64,000 bases of DNA, from assembly GCA_018340375.1 (NCBI GenBank), contig JAFFJZ010000001.1, forward strand, positions 36,634,001 through 36,698,000. Reading direction: 5' to 3'. The notes under the pieces were generated by a model. That model was not told the DNA's origin, did no database searches, and saw only the letters and a program-made list of their open reading frames with translations. This DNA is from Gonatopus flavifemur (taxonomy: Eukaryota; Arthropoda; Insecta; Hymenoptera; Dryinidae). Below are positions 12,834 to 24,796 of the stretch, in pieces (position 1 is the first letter of the stretch; each line of letters begins with the position of its first letter). Position numbers and translations under genes: made by a program.

Positions 12834-13528
12834 TTAAATAGATAATCCCTAAATTTGCTAATTCTCACCTTGAAATTCAATATAATTCTTACACCCAGGG
12901 AAACTTCATCGTATAGAGTCTTCTTTGCGTTCATAAGCCAAGGATTTTATACCCCACCATCAATGGTAAAAGCTGTTAGAGCGTAGTTTTTCCAATATAA
13001 GTCGAATGCAACCTTTGTATAATCAAAATCTTTAAATGTCTCACGCTTACGGAGGAAAATGGAACTTTGTATGATGAAATTTGTCTCAGGATATGTACTA
13101 TCAATACGGTATTCAACGTACCGATACGTTAATTGCTGTTTCCTTCATTCCAGTATACCAACAACACGGGAGAATATAAGTATAATTTTTATTATACAAC
13201 ATGTTTTATAAATCATACGATGGACGAGACATCACAGTCGGTGAATGGAATTCGTCACTGTAATTTACGATCACGATAATAATGACTTATGACTCGTAAT
13301 GTGTATCTTGAAACTATCATACTAAATCTCTAAGATGTTTCAAAGCGTATAGACGAGACTCTTTGAACATGAGAAGCACGTGCGACGTGTATCACGATGA
13401 TAGCACAAGGAAAAAAAAAGATTTCGATCGAGCAGATCAATTTGTTTCGCATGATGGGGGATAAATATTAATGCAGAACCACCATCCGGTTGATTCATCT
13501 TTGATGCACAAGGTATGATGACACTTAC

Positions 13529-13761
13529 CGTGATGACCGTGTACATGATGAGTATCCGGCAACGACTTTCCGGACAGGTAGTCCTGCTTGCAGACAAACT
13601 TGTTGTCGTCTAAGACGTAAAGTTCTTCGCCGGTACTCATTTGCTTTCGACACACTAGGCAGGTGAAACAATTGAGGTGGAAAACTTTGTCCCGAGCCTT
13701 TCTCACTAGGTCCTGCGGACTTATGCCTTGCAGACAACCACCGCACTTCGTACCGTACCGC
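13529..13761 (-). CDS. Lim1: Lim1 exon with second LIM domain
   Basis: The exon begins after a ttgcag acceptor with one base completing Arg58, then reads RYGTKCGGC. It covers residues 59-135 plus one base. The second LIM domain shows C64-x2-C67-x18-H-x2-C-x2-C-x2-C-x19-C-x2-D. The segments [15 protein letters not shown] and [17 protein letters not shown] are the strongest signature of Lhx1/Lim1 rather than Lhx3, Lhx2/apterous or Isl. It ends in a His-rich tail (THHVHGHH) at a gtaagt donor in phase 1. Length (233 bases) and both splice phases match the exons on either side, which supports one transcript despite the 30.5 kb and 11.5 kb introns. The homeodomain is not in this exon. Confidence 0.95.
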
Positions 13762-14173
13762 CTGCAATGACAAACGATCAAAATCTTTTACTTTATTTAC
13801 ACCAGTGGTTTCATCAATTCATATCATTAATTCTACATAAGATATGTGTATAAGAAAAAGAAGGATAGCGGAGAATTTATATAATACATCTTATGACATA
13901 TTTAACAAATAAAATTGTATAAATTATCTGTATAGTAATTTCTATTATATACCTCCATAGTATTGTTACGTAATTTATCAGTAACCCTGTTTTTATGAGG
14001 AATTTCTTTCTTTGTATTGTATATTTTCAGATTTATATTCCAAATACAGATGTTTTTGACTCCATTTGGCAAGGAGTAATGATGGGAGATGTAAATTTGA
14101 GATCACAAATACGGAACATGAACAAAATTACAAAGTTCATGGATTCAATCAGTATTATCTCTTGAGAGTTAAA

Positions 14174-14391
14174 CATGGGTCACTTGTGCCTTGGCGAAAC
14201 TTTGTCCCGAACACCTCGATCCACGTTTTCATTTGTTCATTTTGTCATATTGTTTAAACAAATTAATGAATCATCGATATAACGATTGATCCTGATCCTA
14301 GGATAAGTAATGAAACACCATGAATTTTCTCAGATTTTTTTGTAGCACTTCTAAGTACTCTTCGAAGCGCCGGACACGAATGACCCATGTT
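14174..14391. repeat. Inverted-repeat element with ACATGGGTCA ends
   Basis: acatgggtcacttgtgcc at the left matches the complement of ggacacgaatgacccatgt at the right, and the similarity continues into cttcg/cgaa(g). About 218 bases, non-coding. TTAA precedes the left end; the right flank does not match it. Confidence 0.5.
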
Positions 14392-14865
14392 CACCTTTTA
14401 AAGGTGCCAAAAAACACTTTACCTTTTAAGGGTTATCACATTCTATTTTGCATGAGAAATTATTACCGCTGATATTACTACTGTGTCCAAAGAAAATAAG
14501 GTGAATTACTTATTTAAAATTACAAAAGATATGCAGATATTACAAAAGCGTATCCTAGACCACATTTTGCAGGGAAATTGTGACTCAAGTGCTCGTAGAA
14601 ATGGATCCCAGTGTATTGTTGATCAACTGCTCGTATTTGGTAACTTTTTGCGTGCAATAAACTCGCAAACAATGTTCCCAACCAAATTTTATTTGAGATT
14701 ATATTTCTTTACAGGTTGGTAGTACTGCCTTTGATATCTATGCCGGGTTTCAACCCTGTTCAAAAAATCCATAGAATCTGACGAGATGAAATTTCATGGG
14801 ATTTGGTCAGAACATTGTGCAAGATTCAATGAAGTATGGCGAGAATCAATAGGTTTATTTAACCA

Positions 14866-15086
14866 CACTGAGAGAAATTTATAGTCAAATTTACTATTGA
14901 ATTATAGGAATGCGGGAGCATCCTGACTTCTGAATAAATTTACTATAATATAATGAAGCTTGCTATGGCATAACAATAGAAACTTGATCAAATTCACAAT
15001 GTCTTACCGTAAACTTCATTAAAAGTCAGTATGTGCCTCCATTCCTATAATTTCATAATAAATTTTACTATAAATTTCTCTCAGTG
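14866..15086. mobile_element. Foldback MITE, CACTGAGAGAAATTTATAG family, CA duplication
   Basis: Ends CACTGAGAGAAATTTATAG and its complement, flanked by CA at both sides (14864-14865, 15087-15088). A second, shorter copy of the same family is at 63765-63916: both share atggcataacaatagaaac and cattcctat segments. Confidence 0.8.
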
Positions 15087-15194
15087 CAGGGAGATTGATA
15101 ATATATTAATTCGCTGCAGAGTTACTCGGCTTTTTGTAAATATACGAGAGTGAGTTGATCGATTTGCAGTATCCCATGTGAAAATGCTCTAGTC

Positions 15195-15326
15195 ATTGAC
15201 GAGCTTTGTAACGCTTAACTAGCTAGAAACTAGATACTGGTTGGTACCTCAGCAGAGAATCTTACGAGGCACTTGCAAGCGTCTAGTTTTCAGCTAGTTG
15301 AGCATTACAAACTCGTTCACGATTAG
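15195..15326. repeat. Palindromic repeat, GACGAGCTTTGTAACGC arms
   Basis: About 40-base arms: attgacgagctttgtaacgc..ctagctagaaactaga against the complement of tctagttttcagctagttga..cattacaaactcgttca. Few mismatches, loop of about 45 bases. Confidence 0.6.
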
Positions 15327-15439
15327 ATTATTTCTACTAGGGATGTCTGATTTTGTAGAGTGAAGAATTTGCATTAAATTTTATTTGCAGAATGAATAGC
15401 TTTTGGTGATGAGGTTATGTTGCAAAAAAAAAGACTTCG

Positions 15440-15950
15440 AAAAAGACAGAGAAAGTGTTGAAAACGAACAGCCTCTATCGATGAACAATACTTCAATCAA
15501 ATCAATGATATTGTGCTGGAAAACTGTCGATTAACAATAAGAGACTTTACTGATGATGTTGGAAATTCAAAAGGACCAGTCAACTCGAATTTATGGACAG
15601 ACAGCTCATGGTTTTTGCCATACGATAATGCACAAAGGTCACGCTGCATTGATTCTTCGTGAATTTTTCGCCAAAAATTTAAGTAATATCGTTTCACGAC
15701 TATCGCGTTCACCTGATTTAGCAGCGGAAAACTTCTGCTTATTCCTTCAACCCAAAATTCCACTCAATGGACATCGTTTCAACTCCATCGAGGGAATAAA
15801 AGCATCGATGACGGCTACACCGGGAAAGGACTTCTCAGACTGTTTTGAGAAATGAAAAAAACGTTGGTATAGTGTATTGTATGGGGTGGGGATTACTTTG
15901 AAGACGACGAAATTGATTTTTCATTTCTTCAACAAGTTCATTCGATTTGA
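15440..15950 (+). pseudogene. Internally deleted mariner transposase remnant
   Basis: The N-terminal part reads about VLENCRLTIRDFTDDVG, the mariner helix-turn-helix region (compare VLENRRLTIRDLA-type text). It then jumps directly to the catalytic region WFLPYDNA (Asp codon 15624-15626), missing most of the central protein. After a frame change it continues ALILREFFAKN, SPDLAAENFCLF, GHRFNSIEGIKA and a C-terminal GDYFEDDEIDF ending in TGA at 15948. The third catalytic Asp of the SPDLAPCDFF motif is replaced by Glu/Asn. Frameshifts and at least one stop make it inactive. No flanking terminal repeats were recognised. Confidence 0.85.
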
Positions 15951-16938
15951 TATATCTTTTTTTGGTCATCCTAGGAAGAAATTTCGTCATCAATTTCTAA
16001 ATACACGACTAGATAATATCTTTCTTGAACATTCATATTATATATTATTAAATAACAAAACCGGAATTGAGAACACGGAATCTTATAATGAAATCGATAT
16101 TATTATGTCCTCTTTCTGTTCTCGTGCAACGCAAACAAATTGTTCCATTGAAACCATGCGAATTGTACGTTCGCGAAACAGATCTCTAGTGACCATATTT
16201 GATTTGACGAATGAATGCGATACATTCAACGCATAAACGCTTCTATACTAAAATCGTGGAAATATTAAATGTTTATTTTTAAGCAATTCAAACGTTTTTC
16301 TGAGACAAAAGAACAAACACAATGGTACAATGTTATACGGTGGGCAAATATAATCTTGCAAATAAATTATTTCAAATGACTTTGCGACTAAATTTTGGGA
16401 AATCTCTGATCAATATCCTTATAGAAGGATTCAAGTGCATTATTATGACAATACATACTCATTGTACATTCGTTTTCAATGTCTGCGACACTTCATTCTT
16501 GCTAGGGTTGTTATAAGTATTGAAAATGAATTTTTGACTGGATCATGATAATGAGATATGTTTCAAATAGAATAAAATTCTTAAATAAATCCCTCCGGGA
16601 AGTGTGTATATTATTTGGGATATACGAAGATTATGGAGAAAGATGATCATGATGTAAACGCGATGGAGCTCTTTTAACCACAGCGAAAGCCGGTTCAACC
16701 CGAGAAGGTCATGCTGCGCATTTTGCGAGAAGAGAATTACATAAGGTGGCTCGGGATTTTATGGAAGAACTTTGGGAATTTACTCTACAAATTTGGGAAC
16801 AAAGAAAATGTTATGTAGAATTTTTTCCAGTAATGATTAATCATAAAAAGATATCGTGCTGAGGACCTTGATGGAAAATTTTGTTTGGTTAATAAAGTCA
16901 ATAGATTTTATTAGAATAGTTAATCTTTCTCCGACCTG

Positions 16939-17137
16939 CACTGAGAAAAAGGTTTTAGTTGAATATGACACAACTAGAAAATTCACTCCTCCTACATGAA
17001 AATTCAATTATGCCAACTAAATTTTTTAGTCCCATTGGATAAATTGTTTTATTCATATTTCAGACAACTAGACTTTCATTTACGACAGCTAGAATTTAGC
17101 TAACATTTAATTGTTCCAGCTAATTGTCTTTCTCTGA
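16939..17137. mobile_element. Decayed foldback MITE, CACTGAGAAAAAGG start
   Basis: Left CACTGAGAAAAAGGTTTTAG; the right end (caattagctggaac in reverse, gtctttctctgaatg) is diverged. The interior has repeated CAACTAG/CTAGTTG-like dyads. Confidence 0.45.
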
Positions 17138-17991
17138 ATGGCATTCGACTCTAATTCGTTGCGGACTACGAAGTGAATCACGAAGTGAAGGCTTTGAAAA
17201 GTATTATAATTTTTCAACTCGGGACAGGAGTTGGATCAAAACTTTTGATCTTTAATATCAAGGTTGACCATTGTTTGTCTTGTTATTTCAACAATCCGCA
17301 CAAAACTAAAGCAAAGATCGCAAATCCGCTTGTTCTTTAATTTATTTTGTAAAATCATCCAAAAGCTTCATTAATATTGATAATTATCAATATGAATCTA
17401 TAACCTACTCAACTTTATACTACGAAATACTGGAAAGAAAAGTCAAACAGTAGTTAACTACATACCGTTGGTACCTCACTCTATTTTTGTTTGACTTTTC
17501 ATACACAACATACTCGATGAATATTTCAGCCAGAGTTTAGAATCATAATTTTCTATTCCTGTTCAATGTTTTCGTCCTTGTTTATTGTTGATTTTGAATA
17601 ATGTTTCAAAACTCAGAACGAAGTCGTCGACTATCAGTACAGTTATTGTTATTTACAGTTATTAGCTGTAATTGAAATAAGTTTAGATGGTTACACGAAC
17701 TATACTTTTTTTCAGTGCGTGCAGAAGTTTTTACGCTATGCCAATTTTGCCGATACAATCTAGCTTGGGGCAAGGTTGGCAATCAAGGCTTGGTAAGCTA
17801 TACTTGATCAATATTGGTTAACAATTGATAGCAAATTCACCAATATCATTACTGGAGATTGGTGGAAGACTTTTATGAATCATTGTAAATCGAAGCTCGT
17901 GCCACATTTGGACCATTCTTGTTTCAAAATCGCACTAAGCTAGAAACGTTTTCAATTCGTAGTTGTGCCAATTCTAAGTTCAAACTGACCC

Positions 17992-18276
17992 GTGTGGAAA
18001 AGTAAGGGTGTAACTTGGGCATCCAACACAAGAGTTTCCTACCCATGGCCCATGTGAGCTCCAGTTGGGGTTGTCAGTATATTCCTCGAATATTTCAACC
18101 CAGGTAAACCCACTCACAGACTATATAAGCCCTGATTTGGATACCATTGTTTGGCCTGGATATTTTAACATCATTACGTGATCTAGATTGAAGAGGGTAA
18201 CATTCCAAGTCGGAGTCACTTCTCAAGTAGGGATTATAAACCTGGACCGGCTCTGAACCGTGAAAAATTTCCACAC
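17992..18276. repeat. Possible degenerate inverted-repeat element, CGTGTGGAAAA ends
   Basis: cgtgtggaaaagt at the left pairs with aaatttccacacg at the right. The interior has scattered ggcc/tggg words. Weak evidence. Confidence 0.3.
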
Positions 18277-19089
18277 GAGAAGTGCAGTTTGTACCTCGAA
18301 TTGACTACTCTCTTACATCAAGTTCACGCCATTCTTGCGCAGTAGTCAATTTCTATATGGCAGAAATCACCTCAAACTTTACATTAATTTCCAAAACTCT
18401 ATGTCAAAATAACATCACATTCACTCTAAAAATATTTATAAATTTCCTAGAAGAAAAGTGTGGTGAAACCTTATGAGTTTGTTAATTCTCAGATTACTTG
18501 GAAAACCACAAAACATTTGGAATTTTTTTTGGGAATTCGCCAACAATTCTCATGACTTCTCAGAGAATGTTTATCAACTGACAAACATTGTTTGAGGTGT
18601 GAACAAAATTGTTGAGTAAAAAACTTCCGAACCTTTTTTGAAAGGTTTTTACAGTGCTGTTTTCATATCAACTTTACTAGAAATGTTTAGAAATTCTTAA
18701 AACGATAAACGTGACTTGATCTGTGAGACAATTTAATCTGGAATGTGGAATTTTAAGAAAAATATTAACAGTATAACAGTCGGAAGATTGAAATCTCTAC
18801 AGAAAGGATCTACAATTATTCTTTGATAAAGAATTTTATAAATTTTTATATAACAGTTCATATATAACTGTCGGATACTTTCCTGATCTACCGTATCTTA
18901 ACGTTTTGAAGTGTCAAACCTACAGTATCGTATATTCAGAAACAAAAGAGTGCAATATTATCTCTCATATATTGGGAGCAACCATAAATGAAGTTACGCT
19001 CAGAGGAAGAAAGAAGTATTAGGTTTCACGTAATGAAACGCGATATAGGGAAGGAAGAGTTTAAGAAACCATGACATCCCAGGATGAAA

Positions 19090-19175
19090 TGAAAATCGGC
19101 CCATTTCAAGCTCCATGCAGGCCCATATGTGAGTGTTATGGGCCAAGACAGGGCCTTGGATGGCCCAATTTTCAA
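19090..19175. repeat. GGCCCA-dyad cluster
   Basis: Four or more tgggcc/ggccca words within 80 bases (aatcggcccat, caggcccatat, atgggccaag, tggcccaatt). Comparable words recur near 40060-40205. Likely a decayed short-motif repeat. Confidence 0.35.
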
Positions 19176-19589
19176 TCAGGGAAATGTTTACCCGGAATCA
19201 CGGTCTTAATTTTTACTACTTGAAGATTTCTTCATACCGCTTGCTTCACGTCGGTACCAGATTTCCCTGTTCCATTTGTTATTCCGAAAATGTATTTTTA
19301 CACTCATAATTTTATTGGAATACGAATTTATAATACAATTCCAGTTCGATTTATCATAAGCAAAAATGAGTTTTAGAGATTGCTAACGGAATGATGAAAT
19401 CATAGACCCGTCTCGGACAGCACGACGTGTCTTTGGGATGTTTTGAAAAAGTTCGAAGAAACGTGTATGTATATAATTGTTCTTTTGTGTTTTCGTACAA
19501 TAAATACCCATATAAAAATTTCCCAATGGCGCAAGGCTGGGAGAAAGCCTGACTGAGGATTGAAATGATAACATCGTTTCAGCAATTAA

Positions 19590-19905
19590 CGATCCTCAAT
19601 TTTGACGCCTGGGGCAACGGTGGTTAAAGATCGTCAATGTTGGTGCCAGCTTGATTCAATGGTTCTGCCATGATTGGCCGACACAAAACTTTTGCTATGA
19701 AACCAACGTTGGTTCAATCTTGAACCAATGCTGGTACAAACTTGCGCCAACACCGTTTTATCACTTTTCATCTTGCTGCCGACGTAGGCACGATATTACC
19801 TCTATTGTTAATCAACGTTGACCCTATATAAATCCCCCACGCTTGGCTGTCACGCCTGGCCCAAGCCATTGCATGTGGTCAAAATTGGCGGAATCGATAA
19901 ATTTT
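19590..19905. repeat. Degenerate repeat rich in TTGGCGCC/CCAAGC-like words
   Basis: Alternating words such as gttggtgccagcttg, gaaccaatgctggt, cttgcgccaacacc and cacgcttggc. Similar text appears near 42235, 52450-52640, 59235-59420 and 60150-60365. Element borders are not visible. Confidence 0.4.
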
Positions 19906-19976
19906 TACATTGATACCCTTGCACAAAAATGAATTCATATACAGTAAGAATTTTAATATGTTCATCTATGGGTACA

Positions 19977-20065
19977 GAAAACATCACAATTTTCATTATA
20001 ATTTCCAGCATGATACACGGACTATCCAGTGAACTATCACAGTAATTTCAAAAGTAATCTTCTCT
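19977..20065. repeat. Dispersed repeat copy, related to 1389-1480
   Basis: Shares tttccagcatgatacacgg and tgaactatcacagtaattt with the copy near base 1400, same orientation. Confidence 0.5.
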
Positions 20066-20382
20066 TCGTGCACACACAAACCCACACTTACTCACATTAT
20101 ACGAAATCAATAAGTTGAACAAAAACGAGGAAAACATGTGCTAATTCGTGGGCGGAACGTTTTTATCCTCATTTATAAACTATTAAGATTTATATATATT
20201 TTTTCAAATCTCATTCCCAAGTTTGTCAAATTAATTACTGGACTACAACAGAACCCATCAATCTTGATAATAACTAACGTCTACAAATTGGTCGAAAACT
20301 TTGATTCGACTGACCTATTCGTATCAATTCAATCAAGATAATTCTGCTATATTATCATTACAATCGTATATAAAACATACAT

Positions 20383-20404
20383 GTATATATATATATATAT
20401 ATAT
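20383..20404. repeat. Short (TA)n microsatellite
   Basis: About 20 bases of alternating TA. Confidence 0.85.
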
Positions 20405-20871
20405 TCACACACGTAAAAAGTGGTAAAAACAGAAGCAATTCTTTCTCCAGCCCGCAATCCCATCAGAGTTAATTACAGTAATAATGCGATTAATTATAGC
20501 AGTTAGCTGATCCCTTGGGGGATTGGCACGTTCCAAAAGCGAATATCTCTCAATCTTTTCCTAGTTTGGCATTTCCATCTCACGAAAGTTTGTGCACGTA
20601 TATCTCACGTTGAAATCTTAACTTTTAATCAAAAATAATAAATCGTTTTTGAAATATCATCCCATTGAATCGATCATTCAAAATCTCCACGCATTCTACT
20701 TTTAATTTTCATTTATTTCCAATTTAGACCTTCATTTCATCGGTATAATGCGTCAGTTACACGTGTAACATGCGTTGAAAGGTGAATCAGTTTACATCTC
20801 ACAATTACACTTTTACATTGACGCTTCTCAAATGAAATAAAATATAAGTAAGAAAAAAATATAATAAGAAA

Positions 20872-21119
20872 AAGTGAGAAAAAAAATTTCTTTCTACCAA
20901 ATAAATAGTTTATTTGTCCTCTCTCCATAAAATATTTCTTAGAATTAATGAAATGTTTAATCGAACCAAATAATAGAATGCTTGCCCCAAATAAATTGGT
21001 CTTCTGATGGATAAATAATTTATTCGCCACGAGTGATCAGTTTTTGCATCTAATTGAATATTTAATTCCTACAAAGAAATATTTTATGGAGAGAGGACAA
21101 ATAAATATTTTTTCCAGTG
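20872..21119. mobile_element. MITE family B copy 1 (second copy at 50128-50371)
   Basis: Shares nearly all its length with 50128-50371: gtcctctctccataaaatat, gaatgcttgccccaaataaa, ttggtcttctga and tcagtttttgcatctaatt. The right end ttttttccagtg is intact. The left end (agtgagaaaaaaaa) has lost the CACTG. The minus-strand open frame is only this repeat read through. Confidence 0.8.
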
Positions 21120-21818
21120 TACGTGTCTCATCGGCATCAAAAATCAAATCATATATTGTTCTACCATAAACTTAGTTTCATACATTATCCGACTTATCAC
21201 TTACAGTTTTGACGTGATATTTACCTCATTATAACGCGATGCCTACTGTTATAATTAGATTTCCTTAATTGGACGTGTGTCGTTGATAATCTTGTTCAGG
21301 TCATCTTTGTTACCGTGTGTAACAAAACTAGATAGAGAAAGTCTCTCGTCGACACTGAGACCGAAAGAAAGAAAAAGATCCTCAATGACGGGCTTGGTTT
21401 TGTTATAATATTGTTTATCAATGCTTCGTGGGAAATACGCACGTGCGAACTTTCACACCCATTTCCTACCATTCTTGAAAGAGTTAAATCAATTATTAAA
21501 GCGCATCCTCGAAGTCTAATTGGAGATTAGATGGTACGAAGTTCAAGGTTAAAGTAGATGTCATTCATGGTATAACGAGTTAGAGAATGACTCCAAACTC
21601 TGGCGTTTGATACTTGACAATGTTTCTTACTCTTGTTAATTTCAATGGAATTCATAGAATTTTATCTTTTATTTTGTTTTCCATTCCATTTTTCCCCACA
21701 TTGGAGTTGAGAAAAGTTCATCTCTTGGCGACGATATCGTTTTTCTTTACAAAAGATATCTCTGATCTACATCAAAGCTGTACGGGACCGCTTTGAGAAT
21801 ATCATCCTTTCTTCCATG

Positions 21819-22057
21819 CACGGAGGAAAAGGAATAGTTGCAGCAACTATTTAGTAGTCAGGACAAATATCATCTTAGCTGCCTCAACTAACTCGATAGT
21901 TCCACAAGCTAACATAAATACCTGAGTTATTTTGAGTTGGTTGAGGCAACTAACGTGGTACTTGGCCTGACTACTGAATAGTTGCAGCAACTATTTAAGT
22001 AAATGGTCGGAAATCGACTATTTGAGTAGTTGCTACAACTATTCCTTTTTCTCCGTG
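21819..22057. mobile_element. Foldback MITE of AGTTGC/GCAACT dyads, CACGGAGGAAAAGG ends, TG duplication
   Basis: CACGGAGGAAAAGGAATAGT is the complement of the right end (actattcctttttctccgtg, one or two differences). TG borders both ends. The interior is built of dyads such as ATAGTTGCAGCAACTAT and AGTTGGTTGAGGCAACT. Confidence 0.75.
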
Positions 22058-22489
22058 TGGGGTATTTCAGTTAGTTATATCGTGAAATTGCTTCATACGA
22101 CTGAAAGTAAAAATTCAGGAAACTTGATCATAAGTTATGATCAAATATTTACAACCAAAAATAGTATATATATAGATATGAGTGAACTCTCATGTTTAAT
22201 TTCAGCAGCGGCACGCCGTTCATGCAGAAAACACACATTTTTTCTCCTGTCAGAAGAGAAAAATCATCAAATATCCGTAAACTCAACATCAATGCAAAAT
22301 CCATATATAAAAATGTACATAGTTTTATTCTAGCTCAATTTTGAATCAAAGCTGACAGTTTCACATTATTCACGCATAAATTAACGTCCCTGCGAAACAG
22401 AAGAAAAATATATACATACATATATACATCTTTTCGATTCTTCCTTTTTCCCTCTCTCGTTAATGCGTGTACAGATATATAGAAGCAGC

Positions 22490-23040
22490 GGTATACATAT
22501 ATTCTACGGTTGGTCAGTCTGAAGGATGGATGGATGGACGGACCACGTCGTTCACGGGACACTTCATATACGTAGCTTTGGGTCCGTAGCAAATCGTGCC
22601 CCGGGCCCACCCCTTTTTTTCTCTTTATCCCAGACCCGCCTGTCTTATATTTCTTACGTCGTGCTAGGATTCCTACGAGGGCGTTTTACGCTTTCCTTTT
22701 CGGGAGATCTTTCTCTTTCTCTTTAGTTTTCTATCTTTCTCATCTATCGTAGTTAGTTTTTTTTTCTTCATTTCATCTACCAGACACTAAAGAAACCAAG
22801 TTAAACCTTTCCTATTAATGATTTTTACCGGCTGGTCCGTGGTGCTCCTCGAGTTTTATTCCTTCTGTTCTTCTATTCTCATTCTTCTCATTTCTTTTCT
22901 CTCCTCTTTTTCATCGCGAGGAGAAATATGAAATACCCTGAGGCATCGAGAGTCAAAGAAGGCGGACGAAGGGGTGGTGTAGAGCCCTCGGGGTGGAGGT
23001 GAGGGTAGATTGACGTGTATATATGTGCAATCATCGTGGT
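22490..23040. other. GC-richer, C/T-rich island
   Basis: Contains gtgccccgggcccacccc, acccgcctgtcttat and gggtggaggtgagggtag. No coding homology seen. One of the clearest composition breaks in the large intron. Confidence 0.3.
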
Positions 23041-24084
23041 TGAGTTAACACAAGTCTGCCTAATTGTTATAATTAATTAAATAATTCCTGTAATTAGACC
23101 ACAACACTATGCCGAAGTGGAGGAATAAAAGAATGAGGAAATAAACGCTTCTGTTGTGTGCTTTCGTTTCGATTGATTCGTCAATGTATTTTTATGTGAC
23201 AACAGGTTGGCGTAGTATTTTTTTCCTCGTTAGAGGATAATATTATATTATTATATTTGTACGTGATGTCGAGATGTTTGTTTTTTTGATGGAAAAAAAA
23301 GAACGAGCAATCGATAACACTTGTTGCAATTGTGAATTAGAATACACAGAAAGCGGCGTCAATGAATTGCAAAACAAAATATTCTTTCCAATCTGTTTCT
23401 CATTTGAAGAATTTGTCCGGTTCAGTAAAGTGTTATCATCGGACAGGTTGATGGATAGATTCGGGAAAGGCATGCGTATGGGTTAATTACGAGATACTTA
23501 CAATAAGAGAAAAACAAATCTCCCGGCTATTAAAGAAGTTGATGAATCGTTGAATCAAAAAAATGGGTTTGCAGCTTTATTGTGAAATATTTGTGTACGC
23601 ATGCCCGCATATGTATGTGTACAGAAAAAAGAATATAAGAGAAAACAAGAGAAGTTGTATAATCATCGTAGTTGATAGATCTGGTCAGTGACGGGGAGCT
23701 CGTTCGCTGGCTCCTCTCGTTCCTTGCTCATGAACCACCAAGACTGATGAGATGTTAATTGTCGAACGGACTAAGAAGTAGTTAGGAATAATCATTAGGT
23801 AGACAGCACGTGAGAGAAACTCTGTATTATAATTGTGATTATTAGGATCTTTGTTGAGGACAAAATTCAATGTGATTGGTGTTGAGTACGAAATGGTAGA
23901 AAAATTGAAAATCTTATGGGGCCGAGTGTGAAAAGAGATGCATCCAAATGTGATTATATTCTGGCCTCCTTTTTGTCGATAAGAGTGACAGACTAGCCAT
24001 GAGATGTTTTGGCAGATTCTGAAACCGACCCCCAACCAGGCGGTCATAGAAACAGATCCAAAGCATGCAGGGTGATGAAAAGCC

Positions 24085-24370
24085 AGTTTTTTAGCTAATA
24101 CAAGAAATTAACTGTCTAGTGGGTGCTAAAATATTTAGCTATGGTAGCTAAAATTTGATTAATAGAGCTATAAATTTCTTTCCGTGTGTTTTTGAAAAAG
24201 CGGTATATTCTCTAAACCTCGCTTGAACGAAAAACTAGGATTCTTCTGGGCTGCCCACGCGTGATAAAAATATTTCGCTAAGATTTTGATAGTTAAAAAT
24301 TAGCTACGAGAACCATTTGTCAGCTGTCGCAGCGAGAAATATAGTTACCACAGCTAAATTGTTTTCCTAA
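24085..24370. repeat. TAGCTA-dyad repeat cluster
   Basis: Words such as ttagctatggtagctaaaa, aaattagctac and cacagctaaattg, plus a ttctttccgtgtg end-like sequence near 24178-24188. Similar words recur at 26090-26150 and 33420-33500. Confidence 0.35.
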
Positions 24371-24796
24371 CCAAATATCAACCACAGAACTTGTGCTCTC
24401 ACAAGTACGAATTCTTGCTGTTGCAACTAATAAATATATATAAATGTATACCATATGCTTTATTATATTTTCCTTGATATATTATCCCGAACATAATATA
24501 TTTTGCGTTTTGTATTTTATCAAGCATTGGAGGATATATTTTGCATTATAAAAATATAATATACATCTTGAAATCTGTCACAAAATACGCCATTACAAGC
24601 AGTATTTTAATCGGATTTAAATTTTCACGTGGATTAGAACATACTACTCATAAATCAAATGAATTGTCCAGGCGACATAAGTCATGCCCGTTGCCAATAG
24701 TTCACGGTGGGTGGCAATACTAGAATCGGAGTTATTTAGCGCCACAAGAAAATGAAATTTTAAATGCATTGGGCTAAATGTTTGTTATTGCAACTA

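Larger units (their letters stand above)
2012..13528 (-). other. Lim1 intron between LIM2 and linker exons (11.5 kb)
   Basis: Bounded by gtaagt at 13528 and gctatgacag ending at 2012. It holds the foldbacks listed separately. I see no further gene content in 2350-3140, 3750-5370, 7010-9370, 9650-12235 or 12840-13528. In those stretches the open frames are short, with no recognisable protein family, and parts lie in microsatellite or AT-rich DNA. Confidence 0.75.

Noticed and set aside
13340..13773. Other minus-strand open frames over the LIM2 exon
   Set aside because: Shadow frames of the real exon or read-through of its intron; no domain.
20737..21030. Similar predicted peptides at 20737-21030 and 50085-50282
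   Set aside because: They are the same MITE family read in the same frame, not a conserved gene.
23685..24047. 120-codon minus-strand open frame
   Set aside because: No recognisable domain and no conserved motif; inside the intron without supporting signals.
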